Source of the DNA: Firmicutes bacterium HGW-Firmicutes-2
Lineage (GTDB): Bacteria > Bacillota > Clostridia > Lachnospirales > Vallitaleaceae
Assembly: GCA_002841495.1 (NCBI GenBank)
Contig: PGZV01000017.1
Coordinates: 74,563 to 138,562, forward strand
Direction of reading: 5' to 3'
DNA length: 64,000 nucleotides
Under the pieces are notes generated by a model. That model was not told the origin of the DNA, ran no database searches, and saw nothing but the letters and a program-made list of their open reading frames with translations. Shown here piece by piece: positions 53,812-62,135 of the stretch. A program made the position numbers and the translations under genes. Positions within the stretch are counted from its first letter, which is position 1. Each line of letters opens with the position of its first letter.

Positions 53812-55338
53812 ATGAAGGATCAAGTTTTTGTGAAAATGGAAAACATATGCAAAACCTTTGGTACAGTTAAGGCAAATGATCATATTAATTTTGAAGTGAA
53901 TAAAGGTGAGATACATGCGTTGCTCGGTGAGAATGGCGCAGGTAAGAGCACACTAATGAACATGCTGTCAGGTATATATAAGCCTGACAGCGGTTCTATT
54001 TATATTCACAACACGCCTACAAAAATCGGGAGTCCCAAAGAATCCATCGAAAAAGGCATTGGTATGATTCATCAGCATTATAAACTGGTAGAGGTTCAAA
54101 CAGCAAAAGAGAATGTTATTATGGGCCAAAAAGGGTCCTTTTTTTTACATCGCAAGAAATTGTCAAAAGATCTAAAGCAAATTATCGATCAGTTCGGTTT
54201 AACGGTCAATCCGGATCAGAAGATCTACGACATGTCCATTGGTGAAAAACAAGCTGTTGAAATCTTGAAAGTACTCTATAGAGGTGCTGACATATTGATT
54301 ATGGATGAACCAACTGCGGTATTGACACCTCAAGAAACAAAAAAACTCTTTGCAATTATGAGAAATATGGCAAAAGAAGGTTGTGCCATCATCATCATAA
54401 CCCACAAGCTGAATGAAGTTATGGAAATCTCGGATAAAGTTACTGTACTTAGAAAAGGTACCACAGTCGGAACGCTCATTACAAAAGAGACTACGCCTAG
54501 GGCGCTTACGGACTTAATGGTTGGAAAGTCTGTCAATCTCTCCATAGAACGTCCATTGGTAGACAGAGGTAATCGATTACTCAAGGTGGACAAATTAAAC
54601 GCTATAGACCAAGAACATGTGAAGGTCCTTAAAGATATATCCTTTGAACTTTATGAAGGTGAGATACTTGGGGTTGCCGGTGTGTCCGGTAGCGGACAGA
54701 AGGAACTATGTGAAACGATTGCCGGTCTATATCCTGTAAAGTCCGGTGAGATTATTTATAAAGATGAGAGCCTTATTGGTAAATCCCCAAGAAGCATCAT
54801 CAAAAAGGGTATCAGTATGAGTTTTATACCGGAAGATCGTTTGGGAATGGGACTTGTTGCTTCTATGGATATGGTGGATAATTATCTCTTAAAAGAACAT
54901 CATAATCAAAAAGGTTTTTTCATTAAGAGAAAGCCTATAGAAGAAATCTGTAAAAAAATGATAGACACTTTAGAAATAAAAACTCCAGGGGTACATCATC
55001 CGGTTAAACAATTATCCGGCGGTAATATTCAGAAAGTCTTAATAGGTCGGGAAATTGATACCAACCCGAATGTTCTTATCACAGCTTATGCAGTCAGGGG
55101 CTTAGACATAGGTGCAACCCATACCATATATGATCTGGTCAATGAACAGAAGAAGAAAAACGTTGGTGTCTTATTTATTGGTGAAGATTTGGATGTTCTA
55201 CTTGAACTGTGTGATCGAATCATGGTCATTTGCCAAGGTGAAGTAACCGGTATTGTGTATGCTAATCAGACCACAAGAGAAGAAGTTGGACTTATGATGG
55301 CTGGAGAGCGTATTGAAGGGATGGTGATGGCACAATGA
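53812..55338 (+). CDS. Nucleoside ABC transporter ATPase (two fused nucleotide-binding domains)
   Basis: This 508-residue protein resembles RbsA/MglA/NupO. The first domain has Walker A GENGAGKS, a weak signature MSIGEKQ and Walker B IMDEPTA. The second has the degenerate Walker A GVSGSGQKE, signature LSGGNIQK, and a degenerate Walker B (ITAYAVRGLD), which is usual for these importers. It powers uptake by the two permeases that follow. It starts 27 bases after the lipoprotein gene. Confidence 0.94.
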   Translation: MKDQVFVKMENICKTFGTVKANDHINFEVNKGEIHALLGENGAGKSTLMNMLSGIYKPDSGSIYIHNTPTKIGSPKESIEKGIGMIHQHYKLVEVQTAKENVIMGQKGSFFLHRKKLSKDLKQIIDQFGLTVNPDQKIYDMSIGEKQAVEILKVLYRGADILIMDEPTAVLTPQETKKLFAIMRNMAKEGCAIIIITHKLNEVMEISDKVTVLRKGTTVGTLITKETTPRALTDLMVGKSVNLSIERPLVDRGNRLLKVDKLNAIDQEHVKVLKDISFELYEGEILGVAGVSGSGQKELCETIAGLYPVKSGEIIYKDESLIGKSPRSIIKKGISMSFIPEDRLGMGLVASMDMVDNYLLKEHHNQKGFFIKRKPIEEICKKMIDTLEIKTPGVHHPVKQLSGGNIQKVLIGREIDTNPNVLITAYAVRGLDIGATHTIYDLVNEQKKKNVGVLFIGEDLDVLLELCDRIMVICQGEVTGIVYANQTTREEVGLMMAGERIEGMVMAQ

Positions 55339-56399
55339 GAATGATAAAAAGAACAGATATGACAGGTAAGAAAGCGGCCATCATACGCATTGTTTCTATT
55401 ATAGCGGCCTTTCTATTCACTTCTGTATTCATAAGTGCCCTCGGTCACAGTCCTATTAATGTATATTTTTCTATGGTAGAAGGGGCATTTGGCTCAGCCC
55501 ATAGAATACGAGATACCTTTACCATTACCATACCACTGGTTGTGACTTCCATTGGTATCATGATTGCTTTTAAAATGAAATTCTGGAATATCGGGGCTGA
55601 GGGTCAGATCATCGTAGGTGCTCTTGCGGCCAGTTATTTGGCTCTTAATTACAACCATCTACCCAAGATGGTCTTGTTGCCGGCAATGTTTTTGGCCGGT
55701 TTTGTAGGTGGTGGCTTATGGGCACTTATTCCGGCATTTTTTAAAGTCCAATTCGGTACGAATGAAACGATTTTTACTTTAATGATGAATTATGTTGCCT
55801 TAAAATGGGTGACGTATCTTCAATACGGTCCATGGAAAGATCCCGGCTCTTTAGGTTTTCCCAAGATTGCTAACTTTACCGATGCTGCAATCATGCCTAA
55901 GCTTTTTGGTGTGCATGTCGGATGGATCATTGCCATTATTCTAGTTATTATTATTACCATCATGATGAATTACTCAAAAGCTGGGTATGAGATCGCTGTG
56001 GTAGGAGAAAGTATGGATACGGCAAAGTACGCCGGCATGAATGTGAAAAAAGTCATCCTATCGGCATTATTCATTAGTGGTGGAATCGCAGGAATCGTCG
56101 GTATGATGCAAGCTTCCGCGGTGAATCAAACATTATCCACACAAGTAGCGGCAGGATATGGTTATACAGCCATTATTACTGCATGGTTGTCCGGCCTTAA
56201 AGCTGCGATTATCATACCGGTATCCCTTCTTTTTGCAATTATGATCAAAGGTGGTAGCTTTATTCAAACAGCGTATCAGATTCCTCAATCAGCTGCGGGT
56301 ATTTTGCAAAGTGTTATTTTATTCTTTGTTATTGGAAGTGAATTCTTTATACAGTATAAGTTGGTAAGAAATTCGGTTATGGAAAAGGAGGTGGCCTAA
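55335..56399 (+). CDS. Nucleoside ABC transporter permease 1
   Basis: This 354-residue protein has about nine to ten transmembrane segments and the branched-chain/ribose-type permease signature IGAEGQIIVGALAASYLAL near residue 85. It overlaps the ATPase gene by the ATGA tetranucleotide, so translation is coupled. It forms half of the membrane channel of the BMP-dependent importer. Confidence 0.93.
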   Translation: MRMIKRTDMTGKKAAIIRIVSIIAAFLFTSVFISALGHSPINVYFSMVEGAFGSAHRIRDTFTITIPLVVTSIGIMIAFKMKFWNIGAEGQIIVGALAASYLALNYNHLPKMVLLPAMFLAGFVGGGLWALIPAFFKVQFGTNETIFTLMMNYVALKWVTYLQYGPWKDPGSLGFPKIANFTDAAIMPKLFGVHVGWIIAIILVIIITIMMNYSKAGYEIAVVGESMDTAKYAGMNVKKVILSALFISGGIAGIVGMMQASAVNQTLSTQVAAGYGYTAIITAWLSGLKAAIIIPVSLLFAIMIKGGSFIQTAYQIPQSAAGILQSVILFFVIGSEFFIQYKLVRNSVMEKEVA

Positions 56400-57320
56400 A
56401 TGACATCCTTTTTATTCGCTATGATTATTGCAGGTACACCTTTACTTTTTGCTACACTGGGTGAAATGCTTACTGAAAAATCAGGTAACTTGAACCTAGG
56501 TGTAGAAGGTATGATGCTTATTGGTGCTGTTGCAGGCTTTGGAATGGGTTTTTATACAGGTAATGGGCTTCTAGCCATAGTAGGAGCAGCTATAGCAGGT
56601 GCACTTGGTGCTCTGATTTATGCTTTTCTTACAGTAAGTTTAAGGGCCAATCAAGTCGTCTCAGGTTTAGCATTAACCATATTTGGAACAGGTATTTCCA
56701 GTTTTGTAGGTACACTTTTTATAGGTCAAAAAATGCCGGATAGGGTAATAACTTCTTTTGCAAGAGTGAAAATACCTCTTCTAGGTGATTTACCTTTTAT
56801 TGGACCGATTTTATTTCGACATGATTATTTTGTTTACATTGGCTATCTGATGGCAATCTGTCTGGGTGTGTATTTTTATAAGACCAGATATGGTTTGAAC
56901 TTAATCGCCATTAGTGAAAACCCGAGTGCAGCGGATGCTTCCGGTATTCATGTCAATCTCTATAAGTATGTCCATATCTTATTTGGTGGTGCCCTTTGTG
57001 GAATGGCAGGTGCTTACTTATCCGTTGTGGATGTGCCTCAGTGGCAAGATAACATTACAGCAGGTCGAGGATGGATTGCCATTGCTTTGGTTATATTTGT
57101 TAAGTGGAACCCCATAATGGCTCTATTTGGCGCCTATCTATTTGGTGGGTTAAGTATTATTGGCTTTAGATTGCAACATCTGAGTATTTCCCAGAATCTA
57201 CTGGATGTTCTGCCATACGCGGTTACGATCATTGTCTTGATTCTTAGTTCCATTAGAAAGTCTAAAGAAGATGCACCGCCAAAAGGACTTGGTGTTCCAT
57301 ATTTTAGAGAAGATCGTTAA
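56400..57320 (+). CDS. Nucleoside ABC transporter permease 2
   Basis: This 306-residue protein has about eight transmembrane segments. The family signature LTEKSGNLNLGVEGMMLIGAV lies near residue 25 in part. The start codon directly follows the stop of the first permease, with AAAGGAGG inside that gene. It completes the importer. No purine enzyme follows; rnpB is next. Confidence 0.93.
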   Translation: MTSFLFAMIIAGTPLLFATLGEMLTEKSGNLNLGVEGMMLIGAVAGFGMGFYTGNGLLAIVGAAIAGALGALIYAFLTVSLRANQVVSGLALTIFGTGISSFVGTLFIGQKMPDRVITSFARVKIPLLGDLPFIGPILFRHDYFVYIGYLMAICLGVYFYKTRYGLNLIAISENPSAADASGIHVNLYKYVHILFGGALCGMAGAYLSVVDVPQWQDNITAGRGWIAIALVIFVKWNPIMALFGAYLFGGLSIIGFRLQHLSISQNLLDVLPYAVTIIVLILSSIRKSKEDAPPKGLGVPYFREDR

Positions 57321-57326
57321 AGGAAT

Positions 57327-57355
57327 TTGGATTGCTTATTTATATAAGCTATGAT
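57327..57355 (+). promoter_or_regulatory. Promoter of rnpB
   Basis: TTGGAT (57327-57332), a 17-base spacer and TATGAT (57350-57355), ending 11 bases before the RNA 5' end. Confidence 0.75.
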
Positions 57356-57366
57356 ATAGTACCAAG

Positions 57367-57704
57367 GTGAGTAAGCTAGACGGTCGCGCTTAGAGCAATC
57401 TAGGTGAGGAAAGTCCGAGCTCCATAGGGCAGGGTGCCAGTTAACGGCTGGTGGAGGCGACTCTAAGGATAGTGCAACAGAAATAAACCGCCATGTTACG
57501 TTACATGGTAAGGATGGAAAGGTGAGGTAAGAGCTCACCGCTTTCTTGGTAACAAGAGAGGCATATGTAAACCCCACTCGGTGCAAGACATTAAAGTGTG
57601 ATGGCGGCCCGCTTAGCACTTGGTTAGTCGCTTGAGCTTATTGGTGACAATAAGACTAGACAGATGACCGTTCAAGACAGAACTCGGCTTATCGGCTTGC
57701 TCAC
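57367..57704 (+). ncRNA. rnpB: RNase P RNA, class A
   Basis: The catalytic RNA of RNase P, which trims the 5' ends of tRNA precursors. Ends GTGAGTAAGC and GCTTGCTCAC form helix P1. The universal core GAGGAAAGTCCGAGCTCC follows, with GGTGCCAG and AGTGCAACAGAAA, and the 3' conserved GACAGAACTCGGCTTATCGG. The arrangement of P5-P7 and the 338-nt length fit the ancestral A type used by Clostridia rather than the Bacillus B type. A small minus-strand frame over it is spurious. Confidence 0.95.
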
Positions 57705-57708
57705 TTTT

Positions 57709-57737
57709 AAAAAGACTCTTTTAGGGTCTTTTTTTCT
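57709..57737 (+). terminator. Terminator of rnpB
   Basis: AAAAAGACTC pairs with GGGTCTTTTT, followed by more T residues. Confidence 0.85.
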
Positions 57738-57812
57738 ATGAAACAAAGGGTATAGATGCTATAATTATTATAGCACCTGTTAACAATTAAACAGGGTTAA
57801 GGGGGTAGATTT

Positions 57813-58550
57813 ATGAATTGTAGTGAATGCAATGCACCAATAGAAGAAGGCAACTTGTTTTGTAAAAACTGTGGTTCACCGGTAGTAGCTGATTCTAGTA
57901 GAAGGACAAGTAATGGTAACCTTCAAGAGATGCCGGATGATACAGCTGTGGTTATGAACGGGGAAGGTCTCATGAGATGGGCTTATGACATGAACATGTG
58001 GAAGAATCCTACCATACTCATAACGGTATGGAAAGTACTGATGTTAAGTGCTATGGCTCCGGCATTGCTTATGTTTTTTTTAAGCCTAGAAGATGGCTTC
58101 ATTGAAGCTGGTGCTGTGTTTTTCAAAGTAATCGTGGTAGTTGTTGCCATTGTAGCGGCTTTGATGTTACTTGCTTACCCATTGGTGGCTATTATGAATG
58201 GCGGCAGGTATTGTGTTGTCTTTGAAATGAATGGTATGGGCGTGAACCATATTCAACTGGATAAACAATTTAAGAAGAGTCAAGTCTTGGCTATGATTGG
58301 TGTTTTAGCAGGAGTAATGGCAGGTAACCCTCAAACGACCGGTGCAGGACTCTTAGCCGGAACCAAACAAAACACTTATAGCACTTTTTCCAAAGTCAAA
58401 ACCATAGTCGTTCATAAAAGTCGACATGTCATTTATCTAAACCAGAACCTAATACATAATCAAATCTATTGTGAAGCGCAGGATTTTGATATGATTTGTG
58501 ATTATATTTGTCAACATTGTAAGGCCGCGAAGGTAACTTATAAGAATTAA
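57813..58550 (+). CDS. Zinc-ribbon membrane protein of unknown function
   Basis: In this 245-residue protein residues 1-22 form a zinc ribbon with MNCSECNAPIEEGNLFCKNC (CxxC-x11-CxxC). A polar linker follows, then two transmembrane segments near residues 72-90 and 105-130, and a C-terminal soluble domain with a further CQHCK. Zinc-ribbon membrane proteins of this sort are common in Clostridia and have no assigned function. GGGGGTA lies before the ATG. Confidence 0.75.
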   Translation: MNCSECNAPIEEGNLFCKNCGSPVVADSSRRTSNGNLQEMPDDTAVVMNGEGLMRWAYDMNMWKNPTILITVWKVLMLSAMAPALLMFFLSLEDGFIEAGAVFFKVIVVVVAIVAALMLLAYPLVAIMNGGRYCVVFEMNGMGVNHIQLDKQFKKSQVLAMIGVLAGVMAGNPQTTGAGLLAGTKQNTYSTFSKVKTIVVHKSRHVIYLNQNLIHNQIYCEAQDFDMICDYICQHCKAAKVTYKN

Positions 58551-58634
58551 GTAAATATATAATTACTGTTCTATAGAAAATCAATAAAAGAATCAAATAA
58601 TGAATCAATGATGAATCAAAGAAAGAGAGTAAAA

Positions 58635-59510
58635 ATGAAATTAGAAATTAGTCAAAGTAACTATGATGAGATATTAAAAGACCAACAAGATGAGATCACG
58701 GCTCATTATCTATATACCAAAGTAGCGGGGACTATTAAGGATGATCACAATAGAAAGATTGTCGAGCAAGTAGCATTAGACGAAAAAGCACATTATATGA
58801 AGCTGAAAGAAATAACAGGTAAAGAACTAAAGCCACAAAAACTAAAGATTGAGTGGCATTATTGGTTGACAAGAATTCTTGGTTTAACATTTGGCATTAA
58901 GCTTCTAGAGAAATCAGAAAGTAAAGCCATAGAGACTTATAAGACACTAAATGCTGAGTTAGCCTATCTAGATGACATTATAGAAGATGAAGAACGTCAT
59001 GAAGATGAACTTATTGCCATGATAGATGAAGAAAGATTAAATTACATGGGATCCGTAGTTCTTGGTCTTAATGATGCACTTGTTGAGCTTACAGGTGCAC
59101 TTGCCGGTTATACATTTGCCTTTCAAAATACAAAGCTTATCGCGATAACAGGCCTAATAACAGGCATTAGCGCATCTTTTTCCATGGCGGCATCTGAATA
59201 CCTTGCGACAAAACAAGAAGGTGGCGACGATGCCTTAAAATCATCCATCTATACAGGTATGGCCTATGTTTTTACAGTGCTATTTTTAATATTACCTTTC
59301 TTATTGTTATCCAATCCTTTCATAAGCTTGGGCGTCACATTAGTGGTTGCCGTATTTATCATATTTATATTTAACTACTATATCTCCGTTGCTAAAGACT
59401 ATCATTTCAAAAAAAGATTCTTCGAAATGGCCATTATATCCCTTGGCGTAGCAGCCATTAGTTTTGCCATTGGTGTCTTAATTAACCGATACATAGGTAT
59501 TGATATATAG
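58635..59510 (+). CDS. Ferritin-like/VIT1 fusion, iron or manganese transporter
   Basis: This 291-residue protein has an N-terminal four-helix rubrerythrin-like domain (residues 1-140) carrying E..H pairs such as DEKAHY and EDEERHEDE. A VIT1/CCC1 membrane domain follows with VLGLNDALVELTGALAGYTFA near residue 145 and five hydrophobic helices. The fusion is known (erythrin-vacuolar iron transporter). It probably binds ferrous iron or manganese and exports it to prevent metal toxicity. The start at 58635 is chosen for similarity and AGAGAG; the upstream extension looks untranslated. Confidence 0.88.
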   Translation: MKLEISQSNYDEILKDQQDEITAHYLYTKVAGTIKDDHNRKIVEQVALDEKAHYMKLKEITGKELKPQKLKIEWHYWLTRILGLTFGIKLLEKSESKAIETYKTLNAELAYLDDIIEDEERHEDELIAMIDEERLNYMGSVVLGLNDALVELTGALAGYTFAFQNTKLIAITGLITGISASFSMAASEYLATKQEGGDDALKSSIYTGMAYVFTVLFLILPFLLLSNPFISLGVTLVVAVFIIFIFNYYISVAKDYHFKKRFFEMAIISLGVAAISFAIGVLINRYIGIDI

Positions 59511-59554
59511 ATTTTTATTACGAAGCCTGTATATTGTGCCAATAGTAGTTCGGG

Positions 59555-59573
59555 TCGCAATGCGCACTAAATA
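59555..59573 (+). repeat. Direct repeat flanking the recombinase region, left copy
   Basis: CGCAATGCGCACTAAATATT resembles CGCAATGCGCATTAACATCC at 61111-61130. The first 11 bases are identical and the core GCGCAYTAA is kept. The pair brackets the small gene and the recombinase pseudogene. Confidence 0.5.
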
Positions 59574-59639
59574 TTCCATGTTATATTTTAGAAAGAAACG
59601 ATTTATTATAGAGTTAATTTGAGTAATTTGGTATAATAG

Positions 59640-59786
59640 ACATAAGATTCGAGAAGTTCTATACAGAGATTATAGAATTATATATAAGATATGAACGGGG
59701 AGCTATATATTGTACAGTCATTCACAGATCAAGAAGACTTGATCTGTAATTACAAGGCCCTAGTTTATCACTAGAGGTCTTTTTTA
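59640..59786 (+). ncRNA. Possible small structured RNA or leader
   Basis: A TATAAT (59632-59637) precedes three hairpins: TTCTATA/TATAGAA (59657-59677), a perfect 10-bp ACAGATCAAG/CTTGATCTGT (59724-59747), and a terminator-like AAGGCCCTAG..CTAGAGGTC followed by six T residues (59754-59786). No start codon or good frame lies inside. There is no good -35 box. It could be an sRNA or an attenuating leader of the gene at 59896. No known family is recognised. Confidence 0.35.
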
Positions 59787-59895
59787 TTGGCGATTTCGGA
59801 TGTTACTTCCCGTAATATTGCGTTATCATTTTATGTTGTACTTAAGAATCATTCACTGGAAACGATAATATTTTGTATAAGAAGGGAAAGTTTTA

Positions 59896-60104
59896 TGAGT
59901 CGACTACTGAATATAATTTTTGGTTGGGAAGAAGTTTTGGTAACTCAAGATCTAAATCATTACATGAAGTTGAAGTCAGATCTAGATAGTAAAGGAATTA
60001 GTACAAGAAGTGAATTTGTAAATTCTAGACATAGAGGTATAGGTAGTATTGGAAATGGCACATATTATTTATATGTTAAGAAGGAAGAAAAGGTAAATAA
60101 ATAA
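59896..60104 (+). CDS. Small conserved-looking cytosolic protein (69 residues)
   Basis: The protein begins MSRLLNIIFGWEEVLVTQDL and ends in YYLYVKKEEK. The layout, a strand at the start, a helix (NHYMKLKSDLDSKGIS) and a final strand YLYVKK, resembles small DUF2007-like proteins of Clostridia, but I cannot name it. The ATG at 59896 follows AGGGAAAG; the open frame extends further upstream without a start signal. It lies between the putative small RNA and the recombinase remnant. Confidence 0.55.
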
Positions 60105-60330
60105 AATGGATATTACCTTGATTCAAGAGCGTTATCTTAGATACTTTCGTTTTTTTAGCAATAACTGCATCTAGTATTGTGCAAAGCATTAAGAAATGTT
60201 AGAATTTCAATGAGGGCATTAAATAATTGGTGATTGAGGGATTATTTTAGATTAGTTTTCTCAAACTCTTTCCCATTATAAACAATTGAATAGAAATATC
60301 GTATCAAAATGAAATCTGTAGGGGGAGTCT

Positions 60331-61100
60331 ATGGAAATTCGTAAAGAAAAGGGTTATATTAGCGTTCAGATTGATTACAATCCTTATTACGTGGAACAAC
60401 TAAAACATCTTGGTGGCAAATGGCAAGCAAAAGAGAAAATTTGGCATTTGGCAGCAAGTCAGTATGAACCGGTTGTTGAACTGTTTCACAGAAACAAGAA
60501 TGATCTTTCAGAACAATTAATGGACAATCAAATAAAAATCAATAAGATTAGGGATGACCTAGTACGTTTGGGTTACAGTCCTAAAACTATAAAGTGTTAT
60601 ACGAATCATCTCAAAGCCTTTTTAAATAATAGTGAAGGTCTATGCGATTTGATGAGTATTAACCGCTATTTGTTGTACTTATTAGAAGACAAAAATTCAA
60701 GCCATTCATATTGTAATCAAGCAGTTAATGCCATCAGGGAAAAGGTCGTAAAGATAGAATCACTTTATTATCTGAGAAGATGCTTGATCAATTAAGAATT
60801 TATTACAAGACTTACCGGCCTAAGGTTTGGCTATTTGAGAATCCTTTAAAAGATGGTCCGATTAGCGGGAGAACATTGCAACAGGTATTTAGGAACTCTG
60901 CAAAAAAAGCTGAAATCAGAAGTGATGCAACATTCCATAGCTTAAGACATTCTTTTGCAACACATTTACTGGAAAACGGAACAGATTTAAGGTTTATTCA
61001 GGAACTACTTGGGCATAGCAGCAGTAAGACTACTGAGATCTACACACATGTATCTAGAGCTTCATTAAGTCGGATAACAAATCCGCTTGATCAGCTTTAA
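60331..61100 (+). pseudogene. Tyrosine recombinase pseudogene with internal deletion and frameshift
   Basis: The first frame (60331-60795) encodes an N-terminal HARP-like segment (residues 9-45, HLGGKWQAKEKIWHL) and the SAM-like core-binding domain. It then shifts at about 60733-60737. The second frame, open from GKGRKDR (60738 on) to 61100, encodes the catalytic end with HSLRH, LGHSS and the nucleophile in EIYTHVS, ending NPLDQL. About 95 residues with the first catalytic arginine are missing. The retained part lacks the roughly 40-residue IntI insertion, so it is XerC/D-like rather than a classical integron integrase. It reads toward the cassette array. Confidence 0.85.
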
Positions 61101-61173
61101 CAGTTTTTGACGCAATGCGCATTAACATCCAATACTACAGTATTCACGCAACGCGTGATTAAATTAGTTAGCT
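61101..61173 (+). other. Candidate attI-like junction before the first cassette
   Basis: GTTAGCTGA (61167-61175) resembles the cassette junctions GTTATGTGA, GTTAGGCGT and GTTATATGA of the three attC sites. It lies between the recombinase remnant and the first cassette gene. Two hairpins precede it: AATACT/AGTATT and TCACGC/GCGTGA. Without a reference attI this is only a positional candidate. Confidence 0.35.
61111..61130 (+). repeat. Direct repeat flanking the recombinase region, right copy
   Basis: CGCAATGCGCATTAACATCC is the partner of 59555-59573. It starts 10 bases after the recombinase stop codon. Confidence 0.5.
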
Positions 61174-61205
61174 GACATAATCATTTCGGTATTGAAAGGA
61201 GCATT

Positions 61206-61898
61206 ATGAGTCAAGAATCTGAAGTTGTTGATAGAAAGAAATTGATACTTGGTTTGAGTATCTCGTTATGTGCATTCATATTGAATTTGAATTTACCTTT
61301 TACTGATAGATCACTTTCGCAGATGATAATTCCACCTATTAAATTTGAGAATATTACAATTTATTTAAGTGGTTTAATAGCACTAGCATTAGTGATATAT
61401 GGAGCCCATTTGATTGTTGAAAGTGGCAGGTATAAGAATAAGATTGTTGTAGCCTTAGTGATATTGCTAATTGGTGGTCCGTTAATGATGAATGTGTTTG
61501 ACTTTATGATATCACCTATTTATCTTCTGAATGATGGAGTGAAAACTTTGAAGATTAGTGAATCTGATATGCAATTATACTCGGATAATGGTGTCATAAC
61601 CCTTGAATTTTCTGGAGAATTTAGGAGTTATCGTGAAATTGATGACAATGTGAAGATTTATTTGAGACTACCAGATGTTCTTGAAGGTATGATAATAGAA
61701 TCCGAAAGTTTAGTTTTTGAGTCGAATGAAATATATCCAAGGAAACAGTGGAAATTTGATAGTAAGACTACTCTTGAGCTTGCTGATGAATATACTTTAG
61801 AGGATTTTTATGATTCTGAATACTATAATGAGAACTATACCCTAATATTAGTTGATGAAAACCAAACTTTAGAGATAGTGATTTATGGATTGTTCTAA
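61206..61898 (+). CDS. Cassette 1: membrane protein of unknown function
   Basis: This 230-residue protein has three hydrophobic segments near residues 12-32, 52-75 and 82-105. The remaining 125 residues form a polar, acidic domain (rich in E, D, S and Y) with a beta-strand pattern, probably outside the cell. I do not recognise a family. AAAGGAGC precedes the ATG by three bases. It lies between the recombinase remnant and the first attC-like site. Confidence 0.65.
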   Translation: MSQESEVVDRKKLILGLSISLCAFILNLNLPFTDRSLSQMIIPPIKFENITIYLSGLIALALVIYGAHLIVESGRYKNKIVVALVILLIGGPLMMNVFDFMISPIYLLNDGVKTLKISESDMQLYSDNGVITLEFSGEFRSYREIDDNVKIYLRLPDVLEGMIIESESLVFESNEIYPRKQWKFDSKTTLELADEYTLEDFYDSEYYNENYTLILVDENQTLEIVIYGLF

Positions 61899-61918
61899 GG
61901 TGGTCAATGAGTACGTCA

Positions 61919-62092
61919 GATAACAATACGTTAACGCTTCGAGTCGACAGAGGGCACGGCTTTGGGGTAAGAATGTCGACCACATACAGCCCACTAAGCC
62001 CGTCGGGACGATATCTGCATTAGTCACCACAAGGGTGCCATGAGCAGACATCTCTAAGTGGCCGGTACGTCGTGAACGCAGGACGTTATGTG
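61919..62092 (+). other. attC-like recombination site A (long form)
   Basis: The core GATAACA (61919-61925) is opposed by GTTATGTG (62085-62092). Inner arms GCTTC and GAACGC pair with one unpaired base, as in attC L boxes. The variable part has further hairpins (GTCGAC with GTCGAC, CGTC-GG-GACG, TCTGC with GCAGA). The 3' end CGTCGTGAACGCAGGACGTT is nearly the same as in site C. At 174 bases it is long but within the range of chromosomal attC sites. Pairing is weaker than in B and C. Confidence 0.65.
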
Positions 62093-62135
62093 AAATAATT
62101 AACTGCACTAGTACCTATCATAAAGGGGGATTATT

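Noticed and set aside
57317..57619. 100-codon minus-strand open frame
   Set aside because: It lies wholly across rnpB, whose conserved core and P1 helix are unmistakable; the frame is incidental.
59580..59586. GTTATAT resembling an attC core site before the recombinase region
   Set aside because: No paired L-box arms or opposing YAAC core at a suitable distance.
60331..60795. First recombinase fragment as an intact short protein
   Set aside because: The downstream sequence resumes the same protein family in another frame with GKGRKDR, showing one broken gene rather than two real ones.
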